NCBI RefSeq assembly: GCF_016861975.1
Contig: NZ_BOMB01000048.1
Location: forward strand, 1 to 64,000
Reading direction: 5' to 3'
From: Actinocatenispora rupis
GTDB lineage: Bacteria; Actinomycetota; Actinomycetes; Mycobacteriales; Micromonosporaceae
DNA length: 64,000 nucleotides
Part shown: positions 27,025-35,496 of the stretch, piece by piece
Layout of the letters: each line of letters opens with the position of its first letter
Position numbering within the stretch: the stretch's first letter is position 1
Notes under the pieces: generated by a model
Databases searched by the model: none
The model's input: only the letters and a program-made list of their open reading frames with translations
What the model was told of the DNA's origin: nothing
Made by a program: the position numbers and the translations under genes

Positions 27025-29754
27025 ATGAAGCGCAGAACCTTCCTCGCCGCGTCGGCGGCGACGGCGGGCGCCGCCCTCGCACCGGCCGTCGGCCTCGACG
27101 CGGGGCCGGCCGCGGCGCAGGGTACGGGCGCCGGACCGTTGGCCGCGTCGAACGTCTTCGTCGAGCCGGCGGTACCGCGGCTGACGGTGCCGAAGGCGCA
27201 GGCCGGCGACCGGATCGCGGTGACGGTGTCGGCGCCGGGCGGTGACCGCGTCTGGTCGGGCTCGCTGACGGCCGGGTCCGGCGACACGGCGGTCACCGTA
27301 CCGGTGGGGCGCGGTTTCTACGGCGTCACGTACACGATCGGTCGGGCGTCGGGGACGGTCACCGCGACCGACTCGTTCTGCGTACTCGGCAAGATCGGTG
27401 GGGTGCTGCCGGGCCTGGGGGTGAACACGCACTTCGGGTTCGGCCCCGACCCCTGGGATCCGGCGGTACTCGTGCCGTTGGTGGCCGCGGCGGGCATCGC
27501 CACCGTGCGCGACACCGAGGAGTGGTGGGGCGCCGAGCCGACGAAGGGCACGTACGACTTCTCGCTGTACCGGCAGTACCGCGGGGTGCTCGGCGCGCAC
27601 GGCGTGACCGACATGCCGGTACTCAGCTTCAACAACGCGCACTACGACGGCGGCGCGACGCCGTACACGGACGAGGGGCGCGCCGGGTTCGCGCGGTACT
27701 CGGTGGAACTGGTGCGGCAGAACCCGACGGTGGCCGCGGTCGAGGTGTTCAACGAGTTCAACATCCCGACGTTCGGCGCGCGCGGCGACAGCCCGGCGAA
27801 CTGCCAGCCCGACTACTACTACGAGCTGCTCAAGGCGACCGTCACCGAGCTGCGCACGCACTTCCCGCACCTGCGGTACGTCGCGCCGGCCACGTCCGGG
27901 GTGCCGATCGACTGGCTGAAGGCGGTCTTCGACCGCGGCGGGCTCGACTACGTCGACGCCGTGTCCGTGCACCCGTACTGCTACCCGGCGGCGCCGGACC
28001 AGCTGGTACAGCAGGTCGAGGCGGTGCGCACGCTGATCCGGTCGTACGGCGTGGAACGCGAGATCTGGATCAGCGAGCTGGGTTGGACGAGCGCGACGAC
28101 CCAGCTGTCCGTCGACGCCCGCACCCAGGCGTCGTACGCGGTGCAGGGCGCCGCGACCGCTTACGCCGCAGGCGTTCGCGACTTCTTCTGGTACGACTTC
28201 ATGAACGACGGTACGGACGCCGGCGAGCAGGAACAGAACTTCGGCATGGTGCACATGGTGGCCGACGGCGCGACCCGCCCGAAGCCGTCGTACGTGGCGT
28301 ACGCGAACCTGGCGCGGCAGCTGGGGACCGCGTCGACGCCGGCCGGCCCGTCCGGGCTGAAGCACGACACCCCGGCGGACGGCGTGTCCCGCGTGGCGAT
28401 CCCCGGCGGGTCCACCGTGAACTGGATGCTCTGGGCCGCCACCCCCACCCCCTTCGCGGTACGCACGGCGCGCTCGGCGACGTTCACCGACACGTACGGC
28501 GGGGTGACGCAGGTGGACGGGGCGGCCGGCACCGGCGCGTTCTCCCTGACCCTCGGCCCGGAGCCGGTGTACCTGTCGTCGAGGGGCGCCCTCGCCATCG
28601 CCGATTCCGTACGCCACCGGCTGACCGCGCACGACGCGAAGCGGGGCGACGACCTCACCGCGACGTGGCTGGTCGACAACGCCGACGGCACACGCCCGGC
28701 GGTCGCGAAGCTGCGTACCGGGGACCGGGTCGTCGCCCAGGTCACCGTCGCGGCCGGCGCGAAGAAGAGCACCGACGTGTCGTTCGGTACCGCCACCGCG
28801 GTGGGCCGGCGCACCGTGCACGCCGCCGTCACCGAGGCGGACGCGGTCGTGGCGAAGCTGTCCGCGGAGTACCACGTGGCGGAGCCGCTGGCGCTGTCGG
28901 TGCGGCATGTACGCAAGGACGGCACGGACCAGCTCCGCATCCGGGTCGCCAACACGAGCGGTACCGCGCAGACGCTGACGTCGCTGGTGTGGACCGTCGG
29001 CTCGGTGCGCGGCTCGGTGTCCAATGTGGACATTGCCGCGGGCGGGGTCGACGAGCGCTTCGTGTCGCTGGCCGGCCTCACCGACAAGACGCCGTACGAC
29101 GTGACCGCGACGATGGGCGACGGGACGACGCTGCCGGCCACCGGCGACGTCGTCGTGGTCGCCGACTACCTCCACGTACCGCGGCGGACCGTCACCATCG
29201 ACGGCGTCAACGAACTCGCCGGTACCGCGAAGACCGGCGATTCGAGCGCGGGCACCGTCGTGATGACCGGGTACGCCGGGGCGCAGGACCTGTCGTTCGA
29301 CTTCTGGCTCAGCCACGACGACGACCGGCTGTACCTGACGGTCGCGGTCACCGACGACGTCCAGTACGGGCAGGCGATCGGCGACCAGATCTGGCAGGAC
29401 GACGGCGTGCAGTTCGCGGTGAGTTCGGGCACCCCGGGCGAGGCGCAGACCTGGAACGAGATCGGCGCGGCGCTCGTCGGCGGCACCGTGTCCACCTGGC
29501 GCTGGTCCGGCCCCGCGACCGGACCGCTGCCGGCGGGTGCGGCCGCCGCCGTACGCAGCGGCACGACCACCACGTACGAGATCGGGGTGGCCTGGACGGA
29601 TCTGGGCATCGACCCGGCGGACGGCCTGGTCAGCTTCTCGATGCTGGTGAACGACAACGACGGGCAGGGCCGCAAGGGCTACGTCGAGTGGGGTTCCGGC
29701 ATCGGCAACGGCAAGGACTCCGCCCTCTTCAAGCCCTTCGTACTCGACGCCTGA
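27025..29754 (+). CDS. Tat-exported multidomain glycoside hydrolase with C-terminal CBM9-like module
   Basis: 909 residues. Classic Tat start MKRRTFLAASAATAG. After a beta-rich N-terminal part, a GH-A barrel spans about residues 130-430: acid/base candidate in VAAVEVFNEFNIP near 240 and nucleophile candidate in REIWISELGWTSA near 353. Beta-sandwich and linker regions follow. The last ~190 residues (YLHVPRRTVTIDGV to FKPFVLDA) resemble CBM9/DOMON-type sugar-binding modules (WLSHDDDRLYLTVAVTDD, DDGVQFAVSS). The overall shape resembles GH39/GH5-like enzymes acting on plant or microbial polymers; substrate unknown. GGAGTACACG precedes the ATG. A strong terminator follows at 29791-29820. Confidence 0.78.
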   Translation: MKRRTFLAASAATAGAALAPAVGLDAGPAAAQGTGAGPLAASNVFVEPAVPRLTVPKAQAGDRIAVTVSAPGGDRVWSGSLTAGSGDTAVTVPVGRGFYGVTYTIGRASGTVTATDSFCVLGKIGGVLPGLGVNTHFGFGPDPWDPAVLVPLVAAAGIATVRDTEEWWGAEPTKGTYDFSLYRQYRGVLGAHGVTDMPVLSFNNAHYDGGATPYTDEGRAGFARYSVELVRQNPTVAAVEVFNEFNIPTFGARGDSPANCQPDYYYELLKATVTELRTHFPHLRYVAPATSGVPIDWLKAVFDRGGLDYVDAVSVHPYCYPAAPDQLVQQVEAVRTLIRSYGVEREIWISELGWTSATTQLSVDARTQASYAVQGAATAYAAGVRDFFWYDFMNDGTDAGEQEQNFGMVHMVADGATRPKPSYVAYANLARQLGTASTPAGPSGLKHDTPADGVSRVAIPGGSTVNWMLWAATPTPFAVRTARSATFTDTYGGVTQVDGAAGTGAFSLTLGPEPVYLSSRGALAIADSVRHRLTAHDAKRGDDLTATWLVDNADGTRPAVAKLRTGDRVVAQVTVAAGAKKSTDVSFGTATAVGRRTVHAAVTEADAVVAKLSAEYHVAEPLALSVRHVRKDGTDQLRIRVANTSGTAQTLTSLVWTVGSVRGSVSNVDIAAGGVDERFVSLAGLTDKTPYDVTATMGDGTTLPATGDVVVVADYLHVPRRTVTIDGVNELAGTAKTGDSSAGTVVMTGYAGAQDLSFDFWLSHDDDRLYLTVAVTDDVQYGQAIGDQIWQDDGVQFAVSSGTPGEAQTWNEIGAALVGGTVSTWRWSGPATGPLPAGAAAAVRSGTTTTYEIGVAWTDLGIDPADGLVSFSMLVNDNDGQGRKGYVEWGSGIGNGKDSALFKPFVLDA

Positions 29755-29790
29755 CCCGCCGAACCCCCGCGGCCGGTACGGTCCCGACGA

Positions 29791-29820
29791 GGCCCCGCAA
29801 CCGCCCGGTTGCGGGGCCTT
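29791..29820 (+). terminator. Hairpin terminator after the hydrolase operon
   Basis: Thirteen-base perfect stem GGCCCCGCAACCG / CGGTTGCGGGGCC with a two-base loop, then TT. It closes the glycoside hydrolase transcript before the PadR promoter. Confidence 0.7.
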
Positions 29821-29834
29821 CGCCGTCGCCGCTT

Positions 29835-29854
29835 CTATTCTAGTACTAGAATAG
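29835..29854. promoter_or_regulatory. Perfect 20-bp palindrome, PadR operator
   Basis: CTATTCTAGT/ACTAGAATAG reads the same on both strands and ends four bases before the ATG of the PadR gene. There is no room for a ribosome binding site, so the transcript is probably leaderless and self-repressed. Confidence 0.7.
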
Positions 29855-29858
29855 TGGC

Positions 29859-30392
29859 ATGGACGGGGAGCTGACGCCGGCCGAGCTGACCGTGCTCGGG
29901 CTGCTGGTCGAGAAGCCGAGGCACGGGTACGAGCTGGAGGAGGTCATCGCGACCCGCGGGATGCGGGAGTGGACCGAGATCGGCTTCAGCTCCATCTACT
30001 ACCTGCTCGGCAAGCTCCGCGACCGCGGACTGATCGCCGCCGCCGACGCCTCGCGCGCCACCGGCGGCACGTCCCGCCGGGTGTACGAGGCGACCGCCGC
30101 GGGGCGTCGGGCGTGCGCGCGGGCGGCCGAGGCGGCGGTGGCGGAGCTGCGGCCGGTGTACCCGCCGCTGCTGGTGGGCCTGGCCAACGAGCCGGCCATC
30201 CCGCCGGACCGGCTGCGCGACGCGCTCGACCGGCGGGCCGCGGCCCTCGCCGACCGCATCGCCGCCGTCCGCGCCGCCCGCGCCGCGCAGCCGGACGCGC
30301 CGCGCTTCGTCCGCGCCCTCTTCGACCACGCGCTCGGCCAGCTCACCGCGGAACGCCGCTGGCTCGACGACTACCGGAAAGGTGACCGGTGA
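29859..30392 (+). CDS. PadR family transcriptional regulator
   Basis: 177 residues. Winged helix at residues 5-85 with typical PadR text: ELTVLGLLVEKPRHGYELEE and FSSIYYLLGKLRDRGLI. A C-terminal helical dimerisation domain contains LFDHALGQLTAERRWLDDY. It most likely binds the perfect palindrome overlapping its own promoter and releases it on binding a hydrophobic small molecule. The stop codon overlaps the next start (GTGA), so the two proteins are translationally coupled. The partner is a GyrI-like ligand-binding protein, so drug or metabolite sensing is plausible. Confidence 0.92.
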   Translation: MDGELTPAELTVLGLLVEKPRHGYELEEVIATRGMREWTEIGFSSIYYLLGKLRDRGLIAAADASRATGGTSRRVYEATAAGRRACARAAEAAVAELRPVYPPLLVGLANEPAIPPDRLRDALDRRAAALADRIAAVRAARAAQPDAPRFVRALFDHALGQLTAERRWLDDYRKGDR

Positions 30393-31006
30393 CCCGCTAC
30401 GACGTCAAACGGGAACTCCGCCCCTACTACGCGCCGCGCAACACCGACTGGGCGCTCGTCGACGTGCCCGCGCAGCGGTTCCTCGCCGTCGACGGCAGCG
30501 GCGACCCCAACACCAGCCCCGCGTACGCACGCGCGGTGCAGGCGCTCTACGCGGTGGCGTACACGGTGAAGTTCGCGAGTCGGAACGGGCTGGGGCGGGA
30601 CTTCGTGGTCGGGCCGCTGGAGGGGTTGTGGTGGTCCGACCGGCCGGAGGTGTTCGTCCGGCGCGACAAGGACGCCTGGTGCTGGCGGATGCTCATCAGC
30701 CAGCCGGACTGGGTGACCGACGACCTCGTCGACGAGGCCCGGGGCACGGCGCTGGCGAAGAAGGGCCTGCCGGCGATCGCCGACGTACGGGTCGCGGAGC
30801 TGGCGGAGGGCACCAGTGCGCAGGTCCTGCACGTCGGGTCGTACGACGACGAGGGGCCGGTGCTCGCCCGGCTGCACGACGAGTACCTTGCGGCGCACGG
30901 GTTGCGGATGACCGGGCGGCACCACGAGATCTACCTCGGCGACCCCCGCCGCACCGAGCCCGCACGGCTCCGTACCGTCCTGCGCCAACCCGTACGACCG
31001 GCCTGA
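30389..31006 (+). CDS. GyrI-like small-molecule-binding protein
   Basis: 205 residues matching the stand-alone GyrI-like/YdhR-type effector fold seen at the C-terminus of AraC/MerR drug regulators. Typical marks are VPAQRFLAVDGSGDPNTSP near residue 25, FVVGPLEGLWW near 70 and a late DEGPVLARLHDEYL segment (Glu expected to contact cationic ligands). It probably binds or hydrolyses a small compound in the cytoplasm. It shares four bases with the PadR stop codon, so it belongs to that operon. Its ligand is unknown. Confidence 0.82.
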   Translation: MTRYDVKRELRPYYAPRNTDWALVDVPAQRFLAVDGSGDPNTSPAYARAVQALYAVAYTVKFASRNGLGRDFVVGPLEGLWWSDRPEVFVRRDKDAWCWRMLISQPDWVTDDLVDEARGTALAKKGLPAIADVRVAELAEGTSAQVLHVGSYDDEGPVLARLHDEYLAAHGLRMTGRHHEIYLGDPRRTEPARLRTVLRQPVRPA

Positions 31007-31087
31007 ACCCGTTACGTACCAAGGGAACGGGCGTGCGGAACGTGGCGGTGCCGGTGAGGTTGTCGTGATCTTGGTCGGCGTTTCGCT

Positions 31088-31148
31088 ATCGATTGTTCAA
31101 TTGTGCACCTGTCCAACAATTGGACACGTGCACAATTGAACAATCGAT
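31088..31148. repeat. 61-base near-perfect inverted repeat between convergent genes
   Basis: Outer arms of 21 bases (31088-31108 and 31128-31148) are exact complements, starting ATCGATTGTTC and ending GAACAATCGAT. After a single C/C mismatch, inner arms TGTCCAA/TTGGACA enclose CAA. It is far more AT-rich than its surroundings and sits between two genes that end toward each other. A bidirectional terminator or a protein-binding cruciform are both possible. Confidence 0.7.
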
Positions 31149-31217
31149 TTGTGACGCCTCAGCGTGGCGCCCAACGGCGGACCCCCTCGCCCTGACGCTC
31201 TCGACCCGGCCTCCGGG

Positions 31218-31817
31218 TCAGGGGTTGTGGCGGCGGTAGTGGCGGGCGACGCGGGCGCGGTTGCCGCAGGACGGCCGGCACCAATGCTGGCGCGCGCTGT
31301 CGGCGACGAAGTACCGCACGCAGCGGGGTGCGGCGCAGGCGCGGAGCCGTTCGCGACCCGGGCCGGTGAGGAACGCGAGGGCGGCGCGCGCGAGGCCCGC
31401 GGTGAGCCGGGACCGGGCGTCGCCGCCCGTACCGCGCCAGGTGACGGTGGGTGCCGCGCCGTCCGGCCAGTCGAGTACGGGATGGACGGGGACGGCGGCG
31501 GCGGCCTCGTTGAGCCGGGTGACGGCCTGCTCGGGCGGCAGGAGCGTGGTGGCGTCGGCGCGGCTCGGCGGCCCGGGCCGTACGGCGACCGCGAACAGGC
31601 TGCGCGTGGCCCGCCGTACGGCGAGCACGTCGAGCCGGGTGGGTTCGTCGACGGTCGCCGGGTCGAGGCCGGTGACGCCGACGTCCTCGCGCAGCGGGTC
31701 GGCTTCGGCGCGCAGCCAGGCGGCGAGCCCGGCGAGGTCGGCGAGGTCGTCGGCGACGCCACCGTTGCCGTCGTGCCGGATCGTCGCGGCGAGCGCGAGC
31801 GCGAGGCGCTGGGACAT
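31218..31817 (-). CDS. ABATE/CGNR zinc-finger regulator
   Basis: 199 residues. The N-terminal ABATE domain runs over about 150 residues. The C-terminal treble-clef zinc finger is visible as RACAAPRCVRYFVADSA then HWCRPSCGNRARVARHYRR, with the four Cys and the diagnostic CGNR motif. Such proteins are thought to bind DNA as transcription regulators. GGAGGAGTCG precedes the ATG. It diverges from a metallophosphoesterase gene. The interval holds the inverted repeat CCTAACGGTT...AACCATTAGG, a likely shared operator. Confidence 0.9.
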   Translation of the reverse strand: MSQRLALALAATIRHDGNGGVADDLADLAGLAAWLRAEADPLREDVGVTGLDPATVDEPTRLDVLAVRRATRSLFAVAVRPGPPSRADATTLLPPEQAVTRLNEAAAAVPVHPVLDWPDGAAPTVTWRGTGGDARSRLTAGLARAALAFLTGPGRERLRACAAPRCVRYFVADSARQHWCRPSCGNRARVARHYRRHNP

Positions 31818-31865
31818 CGACTCCTCCGTACCGGCTTGTGGGTGGGTGGCCGCTCGCGTAGCGTA

Positions 31866-31896
31866 CCTAACGGTTTGATGGCTGCCAACCATTAGG
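31866..31896. promoter_or_regulatory. Inverted repeat between the CGNR gene and the phosphoesterase
   Basis: CCTAACGGTTTG and CAACCATTAGG are mirror halves with one mismatch and a short spacer. The right half runs into the AGGGGGA ribosome binding site of the phosphoesterase gene, so binding could shut off the latter. Confidence 0.5.
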
Positions 31897-31907
31897 GGGA
31901 TCGTGCC

Positions 31908-32654
31908 GTGCTGGTCATCGCGCACCTCAGTGACACCCACCTCGACAGTCACCCGCGTTCGGCCGAACGGACCGCGCGAGTGCTCGACCACCTGCACGCC
32001 CTGCCCCGGCCGGTCGACGCGATCATGATCACCGGGGACATCGCCGACCACGGCGACATCGCCGAGTACGAGACGGCCCGGAGGTTGTTCGACTCACCCG
32101 TGCCGGTGCTGCTCTGCCCCGGTAACCACGACGTACGCGACGCGTACCGGAAGGGGTTGCTGGGCGACGACCGCGGCGGCGACGACCCGGTCAACACCCG
32201 GTACGACGTGGCCGGCGCGGTGTTCCTGCTCGCCGACTCCTCCGTACCGGGGAGCGACGACGGGCATCTCGACGACGCCACGATGGCCTGGCTGCGCGGA
32301 CAGCTCGCGACCGTGCCGACCGGTACGCCGGCGTTCGTCGCGTTCCACCACCCGCCGATCGCCCTGCACCACCCCGTCATCGACCCGACCCGGCTACTGC
32401 CCGCCGAGCCGCTGGCCGCGCTGGTCGCCGAACACCCGCAGGTGGTGGCCGTACTGACCGGGCACTTCCACACCGCCGCCGCGGGGACGTTCGCCGGGCG
32501 GCCGCTGCGGATCGCGCCCGGCGTGGTGTCCACGCTGCGGATGCCGTGGGAGGGCGAGGGTCCGCTCGCCACCCAGGCCCAGCCGCCCGGCGTCGCCTTC
32601 CACGTGTACGACGAGAGCGGTCAGCTCACCACGCACTACCGGGTCGTACCGTGA
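31908..32654 (+). CDS. CpdA-like metallophosphoesterase (cyclic nucleotide phosphodiesterase family)
   Basis: 248 residues containing all blocks of the two-metal phosphoesterase fold. These are LSDTHLD near residue 8, MITGDIADHGD near 42, PGNHDVRD near 71, FHHPP near 147 and TGHFHTAAAG near 186. Family members hydrolyse 3',5'-cAMP or other phosphodiesters in the cytoplasm, but many act on other substrates, so cAMP is not proven. GTG starts at 31903 and 31908 are alternatives behind AGGGGGA; I follow the second, which leads straight into the hydrophobic first strand. Its last 19 bases overlap the end of the convergent TOPRIM gene. Confidence 0.88.
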   Translation: MLVIAHLSDTHLDSHPRSAERTARVLDHLHALPRPVDAIMITGDIADHGDIAEYETARRLFDSPVPVLLCPGNHDVRDAYRKGLLGDDRGGDDPVNTRYDVAGAVFLLADSSVPGSDDGHLDDATMAWLRGQLATVPTGTPAFVAFHHPPIALHHPVIDPTRLLPAEPLAALVAEHPQVVAVLTGHFHTAAAGTFAGRPLRIAPGVVSTLRMPWEGEGPLATQAQPPGVAFHVYDESGQLTTHYRVVP

Positions 32655-33259
32655 CGGGTCGGGTGCAGGTGGGCGAGCAGGGCGTCGAGCGGGTCGGGCA
32701 GCAGGTCCGGGTCGAGCGCGCCGGCGAGCAGCGCCGCGTACCGGAGCTTGCGGCGCGCACGGGTGCCGATGAACCGGCGCAGGATCCGTACGTCGGGCCA
32801 GTCGCGCTGGGCCGGCTGCCGCCGCAGCGTACGCAGCGAGCGGCCCTCGCCCTCGGCGTCGATGATCCGCTCCACCGCCGGTACGCCGAGGCGCCGGATC
32901 AGCTCGCCCTCCAGGTCCTCGACGCAGGCGAAGAAGCCGAGCCGGGCCAGCCCGTCGCGGGTCAGCCCGGCACCCAGCCCGGTACGGGCCAGCGCGCCGG
33001 CCACCACGTGCTCCTCGCCCACGTCGTACAGGCCGGTGCGGGTGAGGCCGGGGTCGAGCAGGCGCAGGAAGTGCCCGAGGTTGGTGATGCCGCCCATCGG
33101 GACCACGGCGACGCCCTCCGCGCGCAGGTCACGCCCGCGCCGCGCGGCCACGATCGTCACGGCCGCCTCGTCGCTGTCCCCCTCCACCAGCACCGCGGTA
33201 CGCGTGCCCGCCGGTATCCGCGCCGCCGCGGCGGCCACCACCTCGGGTCCGGCGTCCAT
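32636..33259 (-). CDS. TOPRIM-domain protein (OLD-nuclease-like)
   Basis: 207 residues. The TOPRIM signature is seen as TAVLVEGDSDEAAV near residue 21 (Glu, Gly) with acidic residues in GFFACVEDLEGELI near residue 110. Such stand-alone proteins resemble the nuclease part of OLD/ATP-dependent endonucleases but without an ATPase. The reaction is uncertain: DNA or RNA cleavage or nucleotidyl transfer are all possible. It ends in the coding sequence of the convergent phosphoesterase gene (19-base overlap). Start: ATG 33259, or GTG 33262 directly before it. Confidence 0.75.
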   Translation of the reverse strand: MDAGPEVVAAAAARIPAGTRTAVLVEGDSDEAAVTIVAARRGRDLRAEGVAVVPMGGITNLGHFLRLLDPGLTRTGLYDVGEEHVVAGALARTGLGAGLTRDGLARLGFFACVEDLEGELIRRLGVPAVERIIDAEGEGRSLRTLRRQPAQRDWPDVRILRRFIGTRARRKLRYAALLAGALDPDLLPDPLDALLAHLHPTRHGTTR

Positions 33260-33311
33260 GACCCCATCGTGCCCCGCCCCGTCGTACCGGCACCAGCGGC
33301 TTTCCCGCCGG

Positions 33312-33773
33312 TCAGGCGCGCGCCGGGCGGTACATGGTGACGTCGACCGGGTCCTCGTCCTCGACGACGAAGCCGTGCCGCGCGTACAGGCGGCGGGCGG
33401 CACTGCCCTGGAGTACGACGAGGGCGACGGTGGCGCGGTCCTCGTCGGCGCGGGCCAGGACCGCGCGCAGCACGGCCGATCCGAGCCCGCGGCCCTGGTG
33501 TTCCGGCGCCAGGTAGAAGTGCTCCAGCCACCGGCGGCCGCCGGCGGGACGTACCGTGACGCAGCCGGCGAGCGCCCCGCCCACCACCACGAGCGACGTG
33601 TACCCGGGGGCGAACGTGTCACGCATCCGCTGGCGTACCCGGTGGTCGTCGTAGCGGCCGAGGCGGGTCAGGTCCGGCCGCATGACGGTGGCGCGCAGCT
33701 CGGCCAGCGCCGGTACGTCCGCGTCGGACGCCGGTCGGAACTCCCAGGTCGACGCCGGTGCGGTGGAGTCCAT
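33312..33773 (-). CDS. GNAT family N-acetyltransferase
   Basis: 153 residues, the usual length of a single GNAT domain. The acetyl-CoA binding motif A appears as FYLAPEHQGRGLGSAVLRA (Q/R-x-x-G-x-G/A near residue 92). Motif B follows as RLYARHGFVVEDE near residue 128. The substrate is unknown. Directly upstream, in the same frame, lies a remnant of a DUF4291 protein, so the start at 33773 was chosen as the first ATG that begins a compact GNAT domain. Confidence 0.88.
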   Translation of the reverse strand: MDSTAPASTWEFRPASDADVPALAELRATVMRPDLTRLGRYDDHRVRQRMRDTFAPGYTSLVVVGGALAGCVTVRPAGGRRWLEHFYLAPEHQGRGLGSAVLRAVLARADEDRATVALVVLQGSAARRLYARHGFVVEDEDPVDVTMYRPARA

Positions 33774-33869
33774 CGAGCCTCGCCGATCGCCGTCGTCGCA
33801 TGCCGTCGCGAGCACGCTAGCCGCCCCCGGCGACCGGTTCCGCCGTGGGTCGCCGCACCGTGACCTCGC

Positions 33870-34020
33870 CCGCAACGGTCCCGGGCGGAGGTGGGCGACC
33901 AGCCCGATCACCGCCGGGTACGCCTGGTACACGGTCACGGTGGACGCCGTGCACCGGGCGCGGATCTGGTACGTCGGCTCGGTCGCGCCGACCAGCCTGC
34001 GCCACCGGATCCCCGTGCGC
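33870..34020 (-). pseudogene. DUF4291 protein, N-terminal remnant
   Basis: The minus strand contains GATEPTYQIRARCTASTVTV then YQAYPAVIGLVAHLRPG, a clear counterpart of the N-terminus of DUF4291 proteins (PTxQIRAxYxxxTxTVYQAYxxxIA). After about 45 residues the similarity stops, and the frame runs on toward the acetyltransferase. The rest of the gene is lost. The remaining bases of 33774-34069 show nothing else. Confidence 0.5.
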
Positions 34021-34069
34021 CACCGACATGTCCGGGCGTCAGCGCGGGCCCCGGGCTCGTCTCCACGGG

Positions 34070-35338
34070 TCACGCCCGCCGGCCCGACCCCACCCGACGG
34101 GTACGCCCGGCGACGGTGAGCGCGGCGGCCGCGGCGAGGGCGACCGTCGCCAGCGCGGAGACGAGCAGCGTGGCGCGCGCGCCGAGTACGGCGATCAGCG
34201 GGGCGCCGAGCAGCGTCCCGGCGGGCACGGTGACCACGACGATCGCGCTGCGCGCGGCGAGTACCCGGGGGAGGAGTGCCGGGTCGGTGGTGGCCTGGTG
34301 CAGGGCGAGGCTGGTGGCCGGGTAGGGGGCGTAGATCAGGCCGCCGAGCGCGTACGCGGGGAGTGCCAGCCAGCCGGGCGCGCCGAGCCCGATCGGCAGC
34401 AGCGCGAGCCCCCAGCCGGCGACGATGCCGATCGTGGTGGGCCACAGCGGCCAGCGCCGCAGGTACCCGGCGAGCAGGCTGCCGGCGAGCGCGCCGATCC
34501 CGAACACCGTCCAGTACGTGCCGAGCAGGGTCGCGGAGCCGTGCAGGTCGGTGGCGACGTGCACCGGCAGCGCCACCTCGACCGGGCCGTACAGGGCGTA
34601 GAAGCCGACGGTGAGGGCCAGCAGGGCGAGCAGCCGCCGGTCCGCCCGGATCACCCGCCAGCCGGTACGGTCCGCCCCGGTCCCCGCCGTCGGTGCGGCC
34701 CGCCCACCCGGTGCCGGGAACGCGAACCGCATGGCCACGGCGAGCAGCAGGTAGCTGACGGCGTCCGCGCACAGCGGCGCCACCGGGCCGGCGACCGCGG
34801 CGAGCAGCCCGGCCGCGACCGGCCCGACGAGGATCCCGAACTGCCCGGCCGTGGACAGTACGGCGTTGCCGGCGAGCCGGTCGGCGTCCGGCAGCACCTC
34901 CGCGATCATCGTGTACTGCCCGGCCTGGCCCCAGGAGTGCAGCAGCGACGAGGCGGCCAGTAGCGCCACGTACCCGACGACCGGGAGCGTGCCGGCCAGG
35001 TACGCGACCGCGATCGTGCCGAACGCCGCGGCCCGCAGCGTCGCGTCCCAGGACACCAGCCGGGCCGCCGGGCGGGAGCGGAGGAACCGGCCGAACAGGG
35101 CCACCCCGGCCGCACCGGGCAAGGTGTACGCGGCGACCGCGAGCGCCACCCACAGGCCGCGCTGCCCGACCGGCGCCAGCCGCAGCGCCAGCCAGCTCAC
35201 CCCGACCATGCTCATCCCGTCGCCCAGCGCCGACACCGCCACCGCCGGCAGTACGCCGCGGAGCGTGCGGTGGCTCAGCACCGGCCAGTACGGGGAGGAC
35301 CGGAGCCGCCAGGGTCGCGTACGGGTGGCGCTGTGCAT
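34070..35338 (-). CDS. Major facilitator superfamily (MFS) transporter
   Basis: 422 residues with about twelve membrane helices, six before and six after a cytoplasmic loop near residue 200 (FAFPAPGGRAAPTAG). A conserved helix-2/3 loop is seen in LFGRFLRSRPAARLVSWDA, and helices such as TVGFYALYGPVEVALPVHV follow. This layout resembles enterobactin-exporter/EntS-like or macrolide-type efflux carriers. The cargo is unknown. GGAGG lies six bases before the ATG at 35338. It is divergent from the XRE/NB-ARC regulator at 35497, so that protein may control it. Confidence 0.85.
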   Translation of the reverse strand: MHSATRTRPWRLRSSPYWPVLSHRTLRGVLPAVAVSALGDGMSMVGVSWLALRLAPVGQRGLWVALAVAAYTLPGAAGVALFGRFLRSRPAARLVSWDATLRAAAFGTIAVAYLAGTLPVVGYVALLAASSLLHSWGQAGQYTMIAEVLPDADRLAGNAVLSTAGQFGILVGPVAAGLLAAVAGPVAPLCADAVSYLLLAVAMRFAFPAPGGRAAPTAGTGADRTGWRVIRADRRLLALLALTVGFYALYGPVEVALPVHVATDLHGSATLLGTYWTVFGIGALAGSLLAGYLRRWPLWPTTIGIVAGWGLALLPIGLGAPGWLALPAYALGGLIYAPYPATSLALHQATTDPALLPRVLAARSAIVVVTVPAGTLLGAPLIAVLGARATLLVSALATVALAAAAALTVAGRTRRVGSGRRA

Positions 35339-35496
35339 GGTGACCTCCGGGGAGTCGCTGCCGTCGCCGCCGGACTCTGCTCCGCGCCGGCCCGCCGGAC
35401 CAGCGCGGTGGGACACCGTGGGACACCGCGGCCACGCATTGACCTGCGGTAATGTCCCAGCCGGCGACGTGGGGCGGGCCGGGACGGAAGGTACGC

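Noticed and set aside
20357-29316. Very long minus-strand frames across the LPxTG gene and the hydrolases
   Set aside because: These are antisense shadows with Arg/Val-rich nonsense sequence. Only the LacI gene within this span (24726-25733) is real.
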